Assembly (NCBI GenBank): GCA_034679345.1
Contig: JAXDAY010000017.1
Span: forward strand, 92,187-156,186
Direction of reading: 5' to 3'
Origin: JAXDAY01 sp034679345
GTDB taxonomy: Bacteria; Eisenbacteria; RBG-16-71-46; CAIMUX01; VGJL01
Length of the DNA stretch: 64,000 bases
A program made the translations under genes and the position numbers. The notes below the pieces were generated by a model. It had not been told where the DNA came from. It searched no databases and worked only from the letters and a program-made list of their open reading frames with translations. Each line of letters opens with the position of its first letter. Positions within the stretch are counted from its first letter, which is position 1. This document shows positions 25,351-35,800 of the stretch, one piece after another.

Positions 25351-27309
25351 TCACTTCAGCAGGATCATCTTCGTCGAGACCTGCATGTCTCCCACCGATA
25401 GCCGGGCGAAGTACGTGCCGGTCCCGACCGGTCGCTCGGCGTCGTCCCGGCCGTCCCAAACGCTCTCCTGGGTTCCGGCGGGCAGGATTCGATCCGCCAC
25501 GAGGGTCCGAACGAGCCTACCGGCGGGGTCATGGATCGCAAGCCGGACGCTTCCCGCCTGCGGGAGACGGAATCGGATCGCCGTCCGCGGATTGAACGGG
25601 TTGGGGGAGGGACGCATCGCCGGACCCTGCGATAGCGCGTTCGCCTCCTCGACGCCCGTCGGCGCGCAATCGGGGTTGTCGTAGATCACCTCGATGTCGA
25701 TGCCGCGGCCCCACTGCGGTGAGACGCGATAGTCGCCGTAAGTCCCGACGAGGACACCGGTGACGTTGACGATGTCGCCGACGCACGCGTCGTATGGCTT
25801 GTTTCCGTTGACCTCGTTCAGGTCCATCATCGCCGTATCGGCTACGCCATCCTGGAAGAGGAGCCATTCGCCGAAGCCGGGCGAAGCGACGCCTTCAAGG
25901 GTGTCGAGCGTCGCGTCTTCGAGGCGCACGATGTTGCACTCCCACGGCTCCCCGGTCCGGAGCGAGCCGAAGCTCCCGTCGTAGGGGATCTCCGTCGCAG
26001 TCAGGGTATTGACCACGACCTGCCCGGTCGTCCCGAGCTTCACGAAGTAGTCGATCCCGCCGCGGTAGCCGAGATTGGTCTGACCCGCAAACTCGTCCAC
26101 CTCGCCGGCGACCTTCACCTCGTCCCCGACCTTGATCGTCGCGCCGCGGGCGACGCGCACGTAGAGCGCGTCCCACTCGCCCCCGTCGCCGTCCTGCAGG
26201 AAGTAGTAGTTCGTTCCGTCGATGGCGGTCACGCGCCCTTGGATCGTCACGACGCTGTTGAGGTACGGCGAGCGGTCGTCCGAGGCGGGGTCGAAGGCGT
26301 ACTGGATCTGGCTGAGCGGCGTGATGCCGGTCAGGAAGTCCGCGCTCTCGGGCTCGGTCATCACGGCGCCGAGCGACGACATGACGTTCTGGACGATGAC
26401 CGTCTCCTCGTTTCCGTTGCCGAGGTTCTCCGTGCGAAGGAAGACACGCTTCGGGTTGTCGGGATCGAGAGTCGCACTGATCACGGCGGCGCCGCTGACC
26501 AGCTCGTAGTTCGCGATGTTCTCCGCGGAGGCTTCGTTGAGCGGGACGCCGAACTGCACGCCCACGCCCGTCGCGGTCGTCGCGTAGGCTCCGCGCACGT
26601 GGGGGGTGCATGCCACTCCGAGGTCCTCCTCGCAGTTGCGCGGCGCGATCTTGTAGTGGTCACGATTGTAGGTGAGCACCCCCTGGGCGAAGGTGACCGC
26701 GCTCGCCGATTCAGGGACGTCGTAGATGAAATCGGTGTGGGCCGACCACTGCTCCATCAGGATCGAGTCGGCTCCGACGGCGCGCTTCAAGACCCACTCG
26801 GCGTAGGTGTCGTGATCGGGCAAGGCGATGAGGGAGGGATCCTCGCGGTCCACCCGCACGAGGACGCACTCGTATGCCTCGGCGAAGGGGCCGGCATCAT
26901 TGATCTCGGGGATCGTCACGGAGACGGGCGGGGGCTCCGTCCCCTGCCCGACGATCGTGGTCTGCCCCTGACAGTCGGCGCAGTACTGGTCGATCTCGGC
27001 CATGCCGAAGTAGTCATAGTACTTCCCGCGGATGTTGACGATGTCCCCGCGACGGACCGTGGGATAGTTGTTCGTGTACACCCAGACGCCGCTGTACTGG
27101 CGGCCGTAAGTGGTATCCTCGTCGGGTTCCTGCGCGAAGTAGCCGAAGCGCCCCACGCCGGTGACGATCACGCCGTCCACCTCGACGATCGTGTTGTCCG
27201 GTATCAGACCGAGCTGGATGTCCTGAATAGGCGTGTCGGCAAGCGAGGAGTCGACGAACGAGGCAAGAGACGAAATCACGAGCAACGCGGAAACGAGCCA
27301 GAGACGCAT
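25351..27309 (-). CDS. Secreted OB-fold-like protein with C-terminal sorting domain
   Basis: A 652-residue exported protein: signal peptide (LWLVSALLVISSLASFVDSSLA), then two or more segments of the type VDGVIVTGVGRFGYFAQEP, TIQGRVTAIDGTNYYFLQDG and VTGVLVGTYGDYRVSP, a recurrent GxVT-G-...-FxLQD pattern seen in the OB-fold domains that precede secreted nucleases, but no nuclease domain follows. The C-terminus (AMRPSPNPFNPRTAIRF...TGTYFARLSVGDMQ, ending LLK) is a FlgD-like/type A sorting domain. It has its own strong promoter and AGGAGG site. Function unknown; surface or extracellular location is likely. Confidence 0.8.
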   Translation of the reverse strand: MRLWLVSALLVISSLASFVDSSLADTPIQDIQLGLIPDNTIVEVDGVIVTGVGRFGYFAQEPDEDTTYGRQYSGVWVYTNNYPTVRRGDIVNIRGKYYDYFGMAEIDQYCADCQGQTTIVGQGTEPPPVSVTIPEINDAGPFAEAYECVLVRVDREDPSLIALPDHDTYAEWVLKRAVGADSILMEQWSAHTDFIYDVPESASAVTFAQGVLTYNRDHYKIAPRNCEEDLGVACTPHVRGAYATTATGVGVQFGVPLNEASAENIANYELVSGAAVISATLDPDNPKRVFLRTENLGNGNEETVIVQNVMSSLGAVMTEPESADFLTGITPLSQIQYAFDPASDDRSPYLNSVVTIQGRVTAIDGTNYYFLQDGDGGEWDALYVRVARGATIKVGDEVKVAGEVDEFAGQTNLGYRGGIDYFVKLGTTGQVVVNTLTATEIPYDGSFGSLRTGEPWECNIVRLEDATLDTLEGVASPGFGEWLLFQDGVADTAMMDLNEVNGNKPYDACVGDIVNVTGVLVGTYGDYRVSPQWGRGIDIEVIYDNPDCAPTGVEEANALSQGPAMRPSPNPFNPRTAIRFRLPQAGSVRLAIHDPAGRLVRTLVADRILPAGTQESVWDGRDDAERPVGTGTYFARLSVGDMQVSTKMILLK

Positions 27310-27396
27310 CGCGGTAGGCCTCCTGGTGTGGACCGGTGGAACTGGGACACAGCGGAGCAGTTCCGCGTCGGATGCGGCGCTCCAGACATCGCGGAG

Positions 27397-27425
27397 ATAC
27401 TAACCGATGAATCTGACTACGTCAA
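27397..27425 (-). promoter_or_regulatory. Strong promoter of the OB-fold-like secreted protein
   Basis: Minus strand: TTGACG (27425-27420), 17 bases, TAGTAT (27402-27397), with an A/T-rich stretch just upstream (27426-27440) that resembles an UP element. Predicted leader about 80 bases. Confidence 0.65.
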
Positions 27426-27438
27426 TGATAATAATGAC

Positions 27439-28914
27439 TTACGGCCTCAGCGCCAAGCGGAAGAGGCGGACCGCCTCTCCGATGCTGCCGGAGTTGGCTC
27501 GGTAGTCGAAGAGCCGCGCGTAAGAAGCCGTAACGATTGTGATTCGCCCTTCTCCGTGCGGAGTCGTCAGACCGATGTAGGCATTCTGCTCGCTTTGATC
27601 GGGCTCGATCCTTCCGGAGGTCGTCATCTCCTGAAGCACGCCGGGACCGACCCAATAGAGAGGCGAGGCGGGCGGCGCCGGCTCGGTGAAGTAGTCCACA
27701 TTGACCATCGTGGTCCGCACCTCGAGGGAGTCGGGCGCGCCGTCGTTCCCGAATCGCACTGCGCGCCCGAGCGAGAGCGGCAAGTCGGTGACGAGGCGAT
27801 TCTCGGGCATCACGCGACGCAGGTAGTAGTCATCGATCGAGAGAACCGAGGTGGCGAAGGCCGAGGAGAGCCCGCCGTTCGTCCCGAGGACCGACTGCCC
27901 GATCAGGAGGACGCGACCTCCGGCCGCGGCGTAGTCACGGATGCCTTCCGCCGCGATCTGCAGGCTTCGCGCCATCTTCCTGTCGTTCGCCTCGCGGTAA
28001 GGCCCCGCGAGCCATGCCACGCCCTGGAAAAGCGAGAAGAGGGGCGCCACCGCGACCGGTGTCGTGAACTCCGGTCCCGTGACCATGTTGATCGTATGGA
28101 AGTCCCCGAGGGAGACGGAATCGAGGGCGGCCCGGTAGAGCGGGATGTCCCAGTCGGCCGTTCCCGGACCGGTCACTTGATCCAGCAGGAGATAGCTTCC
28201 CGCCGGTGATTGGACCATCCAGGTGTGGGAAAGGATGTTGCTCGGGGCCATCGCGTCGTCGAACGCCTGGACGTAGACCGTGCGCTCCTGGTCGATGCGT
28301 CCACCGAAGTCCTCGGGCCAGAGCGCAACGATCGTGTCGGCGACGGTGCGCGCGCTGGCGGAGTCCCCGTCGAGCCAGATTCGGAAGAGATTCACCGTCC
28401 GGCGGCCGTCGAAGTCGGTTGGCTGATATCCGATGGCGATCGCCGGAAGGCTCGCGGCCGGCCGCGACAATCGCGGGTTCCAGTCGAGGCGCGGCGCGCG
28501 GTTCGAGAGAGGGAATCTCTGCGAGGCGCCGACCGGATCGACAAGGTCCTGATCGTCGATGGCGCGCACGGTGAATGTGCGCTCGGCGAACGTGCCGCCC
28601 AGGGGGACGGCGAAAGTGTCCCGCGTCGCGGTCGTGAAGGCGTAGGTCTCGCCCCCGTAAGCGCGCTCGGTCCCCTCGGGGGGCTTCCACTCTCCGTCCC
28701 AGCGGATCAGATATCCGCGAATCTCCCCATCCGGATCGCTTCCCAGCCAGCTCAGGATCTTCCGGTAGTCGGTCGTCGCAAGGTCATCCCCTTGAATGGA
28801 GAGAAACGTCGTCGGCGCGACGTTCGGAGGAAGCGATCCCTCGTCCTGCTCGCATCCCCACGTTGCGATGGCGAAGGCGCAGGCGATCCAAAGGAGACGC
28901 GGGAGTCGCTTCAT
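27439..28914 (-). CDS. Exported lipoprotein-like protein of unknown function
   Basis: A 491-residue protein with a basic-hydrophobic N-terminus ending in WGC (Cys21; imperfect lipobox). The first half has immunoglobulin/fibronectin-like strands (ILSWLGSDPDGEIRGYLIRWDGEW, TFTVRAIDDQDLVDPVG), the second half an alpha/beta region containing GGRVLLIGQSVLGTNGG and GEGRITIVTASYARLFD that looks like a glutamine-amidotransferase-type fold without an obvious catalytic cysteine. It is the last gene of the TonB-receptor operon, 10 bases after its neighbour, and lacks a sorting domain. Confidence 0.7.
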   Translation of the reverse strand: MKRLPRLLWIACAFAIATWGCEQDEGSLPPNVAPTTFLSIQGDDLATTDYRKILSWLGSDPDGEIRGYLIRWDGEWKPPEGTERAYGGETYAFTTATRDTFAVPLGGTFAERTFTVRAIDDQDLVDPVGASQRFPLSNRAPRLDWNPRLSRPAASLPAIAIGYQPTDFDGRRTVNLFRIWLDGDSASARTVADTIVALWPEDFGGRIDQERTVYVQAFDDAMAPSNILSHTWMVQSPAGSYLLLDQVTGPGTADWDIPLYRAALDSVSLGDFHTINMVTGPEFTTPVAVAPLFSLFQGVAWLAGPYREANDRKMARSLQIAAEGIRDYAAAGGRVLLIGQSVLGTNGGLSSAFATSVLSIDDYYLRRVMPENRLVTDLPLSLGRAVRFGNDGAPDSLEVRTTMVNVDYFTEPAPPASPLYWVGPGVLQEMTTSGRIEPDQSEQNAYIGLTTPHGEGRITIVTASYARLFDYRANSGSIGEAVRLFRLALRP

Positions 28915-28924
28915 CGTCTCTGCC

Positions 28925-30919
28925 TCATTTCAGGATGAGGAACTTGCCCAGTTGGGTCTTGCTGGTCGCATGGTCTTCCACGGAGAAGATGTAGAGGCCG
29001 GAGGCGACGCCCTGGTCGTTGCGGGAGATGAGATCCCAAGCGGCCATTCCACCCGAGAGCACCGGGAGGTCCGATTCGGGATTTCGCACATCGGTCGGAT
29101 CGAAGATCCCGCGGATCTCCGAGGCGTTGTAGCTCTCGCCCTCGAACTCGATGGTGTCGACCAGATCGCCGGCGAGCGTGTAGATGCGGATCGTGCAGCG
29201 CGCGGGTAGATTGACGAACCATAGGTAGCGATCTCGCGAGAGCACGCCGTCCCAAGCGGCGTCGCCCCGGTACGGATTGGGGAAGACGCGCACCGACTGC
29301 GCGGCGGAAGCGCCCGCTCCCGGAATCGCGAAGGTCCGCGATTGGGCGAGTCCGCTCTCGAGCGACACCACGTCGTTCGTTCCCGTGTCGAATGACGTCA
29401 CGCTGGCCCAGTACTTGAACCCGTCTTTCAGCGGGGAGACGTCCAGACGGTACTCGTAGTCGACGCCGTCGATGGTGGTGGGATCCCGGAGGTCTTCCAG
29501 GCCCGTGTTCTCGAGCAAGCTGTCGACCCGATCGGCTTGCCGGAGCAGGTTGAATCCAGCCTCCTCCTTCGACTCGCTCAGATACACGCGGTAACCCTCG
29601 AAGTCCTGGACGCGGCTCTTGGGATCGATGAAGTCTTCCGGGTCGCGCGTCCAGAAGAGCGAGAGCCGGCCCCGCTCCGGAACGACCCGCAGGGTGGGCG
29701 ATGGTGGCGGCACTGGGATGTTGAAGTTCAAGTCGAAGGCCACCTGGGCCCAGGTCGCGTTGAAGAAGATGTCCTCCTCGGCGGTCCGCCCGTCGCGCGG
29801 CGAGGGTTGTCCTCCGACGAATGCGAAGGAGACCAGGACCGTGTCGCCCGGTTCGATCACGTCGAAGGGGCCAACGGAGAGCAACGAGACCGGGTCGTTG
29901 TTCGGCGCCTCGACGCCCGCCGTGCCGTCGATCGAACCGTTGCCCATCGTCAGGTAACGCTCGGTGTCGTTGGTCGGCGTGCCGGAGAGGGTTCCGTTCG
30001 GATCCCAGTTCCACCAGTTGAAGGAGACGTTCATCTCGCGCAGCGGCTTGGGCCGGGTGCCGAGGACCTGGATGCCGCCCCAGGACGGGCAGTTGTTGTT
30101 GTCGAGGCTGAAGTGATGCTCCGTGAGGAGGTGGACCCCCGTGGAGTCGTCTGAGACGTAGGCGATGTCCTTCTGGTTGAACCAGCCGCTCGGGGGCCAC
30201 TCGCTGTGCCCGTCCTTCCATCCCGAGGCCATCTCGGCATAGAGGCCGGCGTAGACGTCGAAGATCGGATCGCTCTGCGACGCGTTTACGATCCGGTAGT
30301 TGGCGATCATGATCGCATCGAAGGGCTCGAAGCTGAACTGGAGGATCTCCAGGTTCACCTCGAGACCCAGGGGGACATGCTCGGTGCTGCCGTGCGTGTG
30401 CCGATCGATGAACCGGGCGAGCAGATCCTGCTCGCTCTTCGCGTCCGGGTGGAAGTAGCGGTCGTTGGGGAGGATCGAGCGCCGCTCGATCACGCTTGTG
30501 GCCGGGAAGAACTCGCTCACTCCGCGCGGGTCAAAGCTCCCGAAATAGCCGTCGATCGTGGCCGTGGACACGAGGGTGTCTCCTTCGGTCGCCGGGAGCC
30601 CGCCGACCCACAGCCCGGCCCGGACGAGGTGCTCCTGGCCGCTGCGAAGCGGGTACTCCATCGAGGGGGAGCGATCCGCGAGATTCGTGCCGATGAAGCC
30701 GTTGTTGTAGACGGTGACGCCGATGTTATTGGCCGAAGTGACGACGAGGCTGATCAACGTATCGACCATCGAGACTTCCGCCGTGGGCGCCCAGGACTCC
30801 CCGGTGAAGCTGCGCGGCCCCCACTCTGCATCCTCCGCGACGGTGGCGGAGGGGACGAGCGCGAGGAGCGCCGCGGCCGAGGCGAGGATCCATACGCCGT
30901 TTCTCCGGTTGGACTTCAT
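28925..30919 (-). CDS. Secreted protein with fibronectin-like region and C-terminal sorting domain
   Basis: A 664-residue exported protein (signal peptide ILASAAALLALVPSATVAEDA). The N-terminal two thirds (NNIGVTVYNNGFIGTN, LVRAGLWVGGLP, FEPFDAIMIANYRIVN) recurs in secreted proteins of FCB-type uncultured lineages without known function. A fibronectin-like piece (SRVQDFEGYRVYLSES...YEYRLDVSP) precedes a FlgD-like sorting domain (VRVFPNPYRGD...SGLYIFSVEDHATSK, ending LILK). It starts by ATGA overlap with the NHL gene and probably is displayed or released through the same system as the neighbouring barrel proteins. Confidence 0.72.
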   Translation of the reverse strand: MKSNRRNGVWILASAAALLALVPSATVAEDAEWGPRSFTGESWAPTAEVSMVDTLISLVVTSANNIGVTVYNNGFIGTNLADRSPSMEYPLRSGQEHLVRAGLWVGGLPATEGDTLVSTATIDGYFGSFDPRGVSEFFPATSVIERRSILPNDRYFHPDAKSEQDLLARFIDRHTHGSTEHVPLGLEVNLEILQFSFEPFDAIMIANYRIVNASQSDPIFDVYAGLYAEMASGWKDGHSEWPPSGWFNQKDIAYVSDDSTGVHLLTEHHFSLDNNNCPSWGGIQVLGTRPKPLREMNVSFNWWNWDPNGTLSGTPTNDTERYLTMGNGSIDGTAGVEAPNNDPVSLLSVGPFDVIEPGDTVLVSFAFVGGQPSPRDGRTAEEDIFFNATWAQVAFDLNFNIPVPPPSPTLRVVPERGRLSLFWTRDPEDFIDPKSRVQDFEGYRVYLSESKEEAGFNLLRQADRVDSLLENTGLEDLRDPTTIDGVDYEYRLDVSPLKDGFKYWASVTSFDTGTNDVVSLESGLAQSRTFAIPGAGASAAQSVRVFPNPYRGDAAWDGVLSRDRYLWFVNLPARCTIRIYTLAGDLVDTIEFEGESYNASEIRGIFDPTDVRNPESDLPVLSGGMAAWDLISRNDQGVASGLYIFSVEDHATSKTQLGKFLILK

Positions 30920-31866
30920 TGCGTGGCAAGCCTCAGGACGACGATGCGTCCGTTCGCGGGATCGGGGATGAAGACCAGGCTGTCATCGGCCGCGACATGC
31001 CGGGGAGCCTCGATCGGCGGCTCGACTAAGGTCTCGCGGCGGGTCTGCGTGTAGACCGTATCCTCGAAGCTGCCCGTCGCCTGGAATCGGAAGACCCGGT
31101 CATTCCCGGCCTCCGCTACGAAGACGCGCTCTCCGCTCGGATCGGTCGTCACATCGACCGGCTCGGCCAGCTCCGTCTCGAGGCCGATCGGCTTGCCCGG
31201 GAAGGCCTTGTTCGTCGAGTCGGGGCGCAACCGCTGGACCCAGTTCTTGCCGGTGTCGGCGATCCAGAGCGCGCCGGTCGCATAGGCCATCCCGTGGGGG
31301 GAGATGACGAATCCCTGCCCGGTCCCGCGGTCGGAGACGAGATGGAGCCGCTGGCCGCGAGAGTCGTACTTGTAGACGGTATCGCGGGCCGCGTCGGCGA
31401 CGAAGATGGCGAGATCGTTGTCCGCCGCGATTCCGGAGAACTCGACCCAGGAAGAGTCGGTGAAGGCGAAGAGGGGCATTCCACCGCGGAAGTAATAGCG
31501 CTTGACGTGCATGTCTCCCGCGTCGGCGACGAAGACGAACGTCGAGTCGCGCTTGGCGAGGCAGATCTGGACCGGTCGGACGAGCCCTTCGAAGGCGCCG
31601 ATGAACTCCGGACGGGTGGGCTCCTTCTGACGGCTCAGGTAGACGCCGACGCGCGCTTCCTCCTCGATCACGTAGACGTAGCTGCCGCGCAGGACGATGT
31701 CGGTCGGCGAGGGGACCTGCCAGACCTTGTCGAGGTTGTAGGTGCCGGGCGTCGGGATCCTCCCCGGCTCCGGCTGCGGAGGCAGGCTGAACTGCTGGCC
31801 GCACGCTGACGGCAGGAGGCTCAGGAACGCCGCCAGGCGGAGGGCGCGCCGCATCTGCCGCTTCAT
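30916..31866 (-). CDS. NHL-repeat lipoprotein-like protein
   Basis: A 316-residue exported protein with a signal peptide ending SACGQQ (possible lipidation Cys). The mature part is a six-bladed propeller of NHL-like repeats: PTDIVLRGSYVYVIEEEA, VQICLAKRDSTFVFVADAGD, SGIAADNDLAIFVADAARD, HGMAYATGALWIADTGKN, VDVTTDPSGERVFVAEAGND, RHVAADDSLVFIPDPANGR. NHL propellers bind partners or polymers. The start at 31866 lies 10 bases after the PorV-like stop; the long upstream extension is a frame artefact. It resembles extracytoplasmic accessory lipoproteins of TonB receptors, by position only. Confidence 0.8.
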   Translation of the reverse strand: MKRQMRRALRLAAFLSLLPSACGQQFSLPPQPEPGRIPTPGTYNLDKVWQVPSPTDIVLRGSYVYVIEEEARVGVYLSRQKEPTRPEFIGAFEGLVRPVQICLAKRDSTFVFVADAGDMHVKRYYFRGGMPLFAFTDSSWVEFSGIAADNDLAIFVADAARDTVYKYDSRGQRLHLVSDRGTGQGFVISPHGMAYATGALWIADTGKNWVQRLRPDSTNKAFPGKPIGLETELAEPVDVTTDPSGERVFVAEAGNDRVFRFQATGSFEDTVYTQTRRETLVEPPIEAPRHVAADDSLVFIPDPANGRIVVLRLATQ

Positions 31867-31876
31867 CGGCGGCTCC

Positions 31877-32878
31877 TCATAGCGGTAGCGCCACCGACCA
31901 GCGATGGATCGCCAGCAGGGGGCCTCCGTCGGTGTACGCGTAGTCGACGCGGAGGGAGGAACCGCGGAAGGGGAGGCGCAGCCCGAGTCCCGCGGAATAG
32001 TCGGCCGCGTCCGCGCTCGGGTCGGCGCCCGCGCGCAGGTAGTACCGGCCGGCATAGTCGTACTCGACGCCCGCACGGAACGCCTCCTGGTTGTCCGAGA
32101 CATGGACGACCTCTCCCGCCGTCGTCAGGGTGTGCGCCCCGCGCCGGAATGGCTCGAAGGAGAGTCCGATCCGGAAGCTCGTGGGCGGGGAGAAGCCCGC
32201 ATACTCCACCTCGTCCTGCTGCACGTGGCTCCGGAACGAGCCATCCGGCCGCAGATCGGGGCCGAAGTTCGACAGGCTGATCGCCAGACGCGCGTTCAAC
32301 GCGCCGATCTGGTAGGCGGTGCCCGCGTCGACGAGCCATCCCTGCGTGATCGGTCCGCCGACGCCGCTTCCCAGATCCTCCTGGAAGCCTTTGATCGTGG
32401 CGCCGATGGAGAGACGATCGGTGAAGTGACGCGCAGCGGAGAGGCCGACCAGCAGATCGCTGTAGACGAAGCTCCTGCCCGTGCCCTGCGGGTGGTACTC
32501 CGTCGTCTCGTCCAGCGTCGTACCCACATACTGGCCGATCACCGCGAATGTCGTGCCCTCCGACCCCCAAGGACGGGCGAAGGAGAAGGCGAAGATGTCG
32601 ATGTCGGCGGGCCAGCGAGCGTAGCCGAAGCCGGCCTCGGCTCCACTCAGCCCCGCGATTCCCGCGGGATTGCAGAATGGGGCCATCGGGCCGCGGACGA
32701 GCGCCGCGTACGCGCCCCCGAGCGCGGCGCCGCGCGCGTCGACTCCGATCTTGAGGAAGGTGCCGCTCGAGGTGGCCACGCGCTGCCCCCCGAGACTGGT
32801 CTGCGCAGAAGCCCGATCGAGCGCCGCGCAGAAGGCGAGCAAGAGCACGGCCGCGATGACTCCCGCGCGGCTCACCAC
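31877..32878 (-). CDS. PorV/PorQ family outer-membrane protein
   Basis: A 333-residue beta-barrel protein (signal peptide GVIAAVLLLAFCAALDRASA). The N-terminal stretch TFLKIGVDARGAALGGAYAALV followed by FCNPAGIAGLSGAEAGFGYARW is the hallmark of the PorV/PorQ (UPF0164) family, and alternating strands run to the C-terminal SVALPL. In type IX secretion PorV is the shuttle that receives proteins bearing C-terminal sorting domains, which matches four such proteins in this window. GTG 32878 overlaps the end of the TonB receptor gene. Confidence 0.85.
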   Translation of the reverse strand: MVSRAGVIAAVLLLAFCAALDRASAQTSLGGQRVATSSGTFLKIGVDARGAALGGAYAALVRGPMAPFCNPAGIAGLSGAEAGFGYARWPADIDIFAFSFARPWGSEGTTFAVIGQYVGTTLDETTEYHPQGTGRSFVYSDLLVGLSAARHFTDRLSIGATIKGFQEDLGSGVGGPITQGWLVDAGTAYQIGALNARLAISLSNFGPDLRPDGSFRSHVQQDEVEYAGFSPPTSFRIGLSFEPFRRGAHTLTTAGEVVHVSDNQEAFRAGVEYDYAGRYYLRAGADPSADAADYSAGLGLRLPFRGSSLRVDYAYTDGGPLLAIHRWSVALPL

Positions 32879-35800
32879 TCGACTCCGAGCCCGATCCGCA
32901 CCGAGCGGGGCGCCGCGCGATAGCCGGGATTGGAGTAGGAGATCATCGTTCCGATGATCGACTGACGGATCCCCTCCGCGACCTCGGCGACGGTTTCATC
33001 GGGGCCGACGGTCGCGCCGGCCTCTTCGATCAGCGCCTCGTCGGACAACCCGAGGTTTTCCGGGTCTTCATAGGCCGAGTCGAGGGAGCCTTCGCCGGGG
33101 CGGTAACGCTCTCCGGTGGCGGGATCGATCTGCAGGACGGTGCGGTGATTGAAGAGATTGAACACCTCGAAGGTCCCCTCGAGGTTCAGTCCGAACAGGC
33201 GGAGGCCCTTGCGGAGCTTGAGATTCGTCGTCGAATCCAGCGGACCGTTCTTCGAGTAGTCCTGGCCGGTCTGATCCCCGAATACGTTGCGCGGCGTGTA
33301 CGCGCGGCCCGACTGGAGCATCGTATAGAGGCTCAGGTTCCAATCGTCGGGCAGCCGCGCGCCTCTGAAGCGGACCGTCTCGCCCTTTCCGACCGTGAAG
33401 GCATACCAGGCCGTGAACTTGTGCGGACGATTCCACCACATGTAGAGCTCGCCCAGCTCGGTCTCGCGGGCATCGCCGCCGCTTTCCTGCACGAGCTTCA
33501 GGTTGTTCGGATCGGAGCTCTTTCCCTTCGCCTCGGAATAGGTGTATGCCACCGCGCCCGACCAATGCCCGAGCCGGCGCTTTCGAAGCTCCAGCTCGAA
33601 GCCCGTGGAGCGAGCGTAGTCGAGGTTCCGGTAGATGAAGAAGTTCGAGCGGCTCGTCGGACGCTCCTTCAGAACGAGCGTGGTGGAGGTGGGATAGTCG
33701 TAGATGTCCTTGTAGAAGAGCGATCCTTTCGCCGCCAGGTCGGGACGGAACTGATGGCCGCCGCCAAGCTCGTACTGGACCGAGATCTCCGGGTTCAGGT
33801 TCGGATTGCCGATTCTCGGGAACTCCTCGGAGGACTGCGACGAGGACTTCGCGTAGACGTAGAAATAGGCGGGGCGCTGCGAGAAGTGCCCGTAGTTGAA
33901 GAAGAGGTGATCGTGCTCCGAGATCGGGTGGCTCACCGTGAGGCGGGGCGAGAGGTGCCCCTTGAATCGCCGGCCAAAGAGGGAGTGGGTGTCGTCGAGG
34001 AACTCCTGGCGCGTCTCCTCGTTGATCGTCGGGCGATTGATCTCCTCCCAGTTGTCGTAGAGCCGCTCCACCTGCTCACCGGGGAACCAGTAGTCGTAGC
34101 GCAATCCGATGCCCGCGATCAGGCTCTCGTACTCCAGTCGATCCTGGACATAGAGGGCCCCCGTGGCGGGGTAGACGTGGAAGAGGTCGAACTCGTCGCC
34201 GAGGGGATTGTCCTTCGAGATCGTCGAGGCGTCCAGCTGCAGGTACTGCACGTCCTCGAGCTGGTGGGACCAACCAGCGTCGAACTTCTGCCGCCCCCGT
34301 GTCCACGTCCAGTCGGAGGCCAGGCTCCAGATCGAGGCGAACTGGTCGCGGTACTGGGGCGCGTCGCCAATGTCGCGGAAGTATGGAACGTCGTTCTCCT
34401 CGGGCACGTCGGCGTCGATCCGAGGATCGTATTCCGACCAGCCCTTCCCCATGACGTCGCGGTGGCTCGCCGTGAAGAAGCGGGTCAGCGTGAGCGCGTG
34501 GACCAGATCTCGTGAGATCCCGCGGTTCCAGACGAGGCTGAAGGAGTTCTGGTCGCTCGATCGGGTGTAGTAGTTGCCCAACCGCATCGCCCAGGACCAT
34601 GGGTAGTTGCTCTGGTTCCGGTTGATGTCGCCGATGTCCAGATCGCCGAAGCCCTGATCGAAAGTGAGGCTCTTGGTGAAGGAGAGATCGAACTTGTCCG
34701 AGGTCGTCGCCCGCCAGCTCGTCTTGAAGAGGAGGCGCCACTCGTTGTTCGCACGGGGGTAGAAGAAGCGCTCGTAGCGCGCGTCGGCGCCGATGAAGGC
34801 GTCCTTGTACGAGGATTGCAGCCGCCGGTGGTTCGAGTAGTTCGGATCGTTCGCGAGCTGATCCAGCCACTCCTCGCCGGTATAGTTCGTCACGGTGCGC
34901 AGGGCGTCCCTGATCTTCTCGCTGTTGGGCAGATCGTGGATCGAAGGGAGCCACCCGTCGCTCAGGTCGGAGGAGAGATCCAGAAAGAAGGTCATCTTGC
35001 CGGGATTGTCGGATCCCAGCAACGAGGCGATGGTCGGCATCACCGGGAGGGGACCGGAGAACTGCAGATTGTACTGGTCCAGATTCTGACCGCCGACCAG
35101 GCGGTCGGTGCTGTAGCCGGCGTAGCCATGGAACTGCTCGGTCCCTTCCTTCAGCTTGGCCTCCACGATCCCCGAAATCGCCTGGCCGTGCTTCGCGTCG
35201 AACCCGCCCATGTGGATATTCACCTCGGCGACCGCGCGGGAGCTGATCGCCGTCCCCTTCGAATCGCCGCTCAGGAGGTCCCGGGTTCGCACCCCGTCGA
35301 TGATGAAGAGGGTCTCGTCGGCCCGCCCGCCGCGGATGTGCAGCTCATCGTTGTCCTTGGTCACGCCCGGCTGCTGTTCGACGACGCTGTCGAGCGTCGG
35401 CTCCAGCGCCAGGCTGCGAAGCTCGGACTCGTCGTATGTGCGGATCGTGGAAGCCCTCTTCACGTCGACCAACGGGCGATCGGCGCGGATCGTGACTTCG
35501 CGCGCCTTCATGACGGCAGGCTTCAGACGGAAGGTGATCGTGAGGGTGGCGCCCTCCTCCAGCTGGATCGGCTGACGGGCGGTCTCGAAGCCGACGAAGC
35601 TTGCGACGATCTCGTATTCGCCCGGTTCGAGCTGGGCGATGACGTACCCTCCGTCGGCCTGCGACATCGCGCCGCGTCCCGTGCCCGTGAGCTGGACATT
35701 GGCGTATGCCAGAGGCCGCCCGCTCTCCGCGTCGAGGACTTTTCCCTCGATCCGGGCCGTTGCCGAGACGGCGCCTGCTTGGAGCAGAAGGACCAGAACG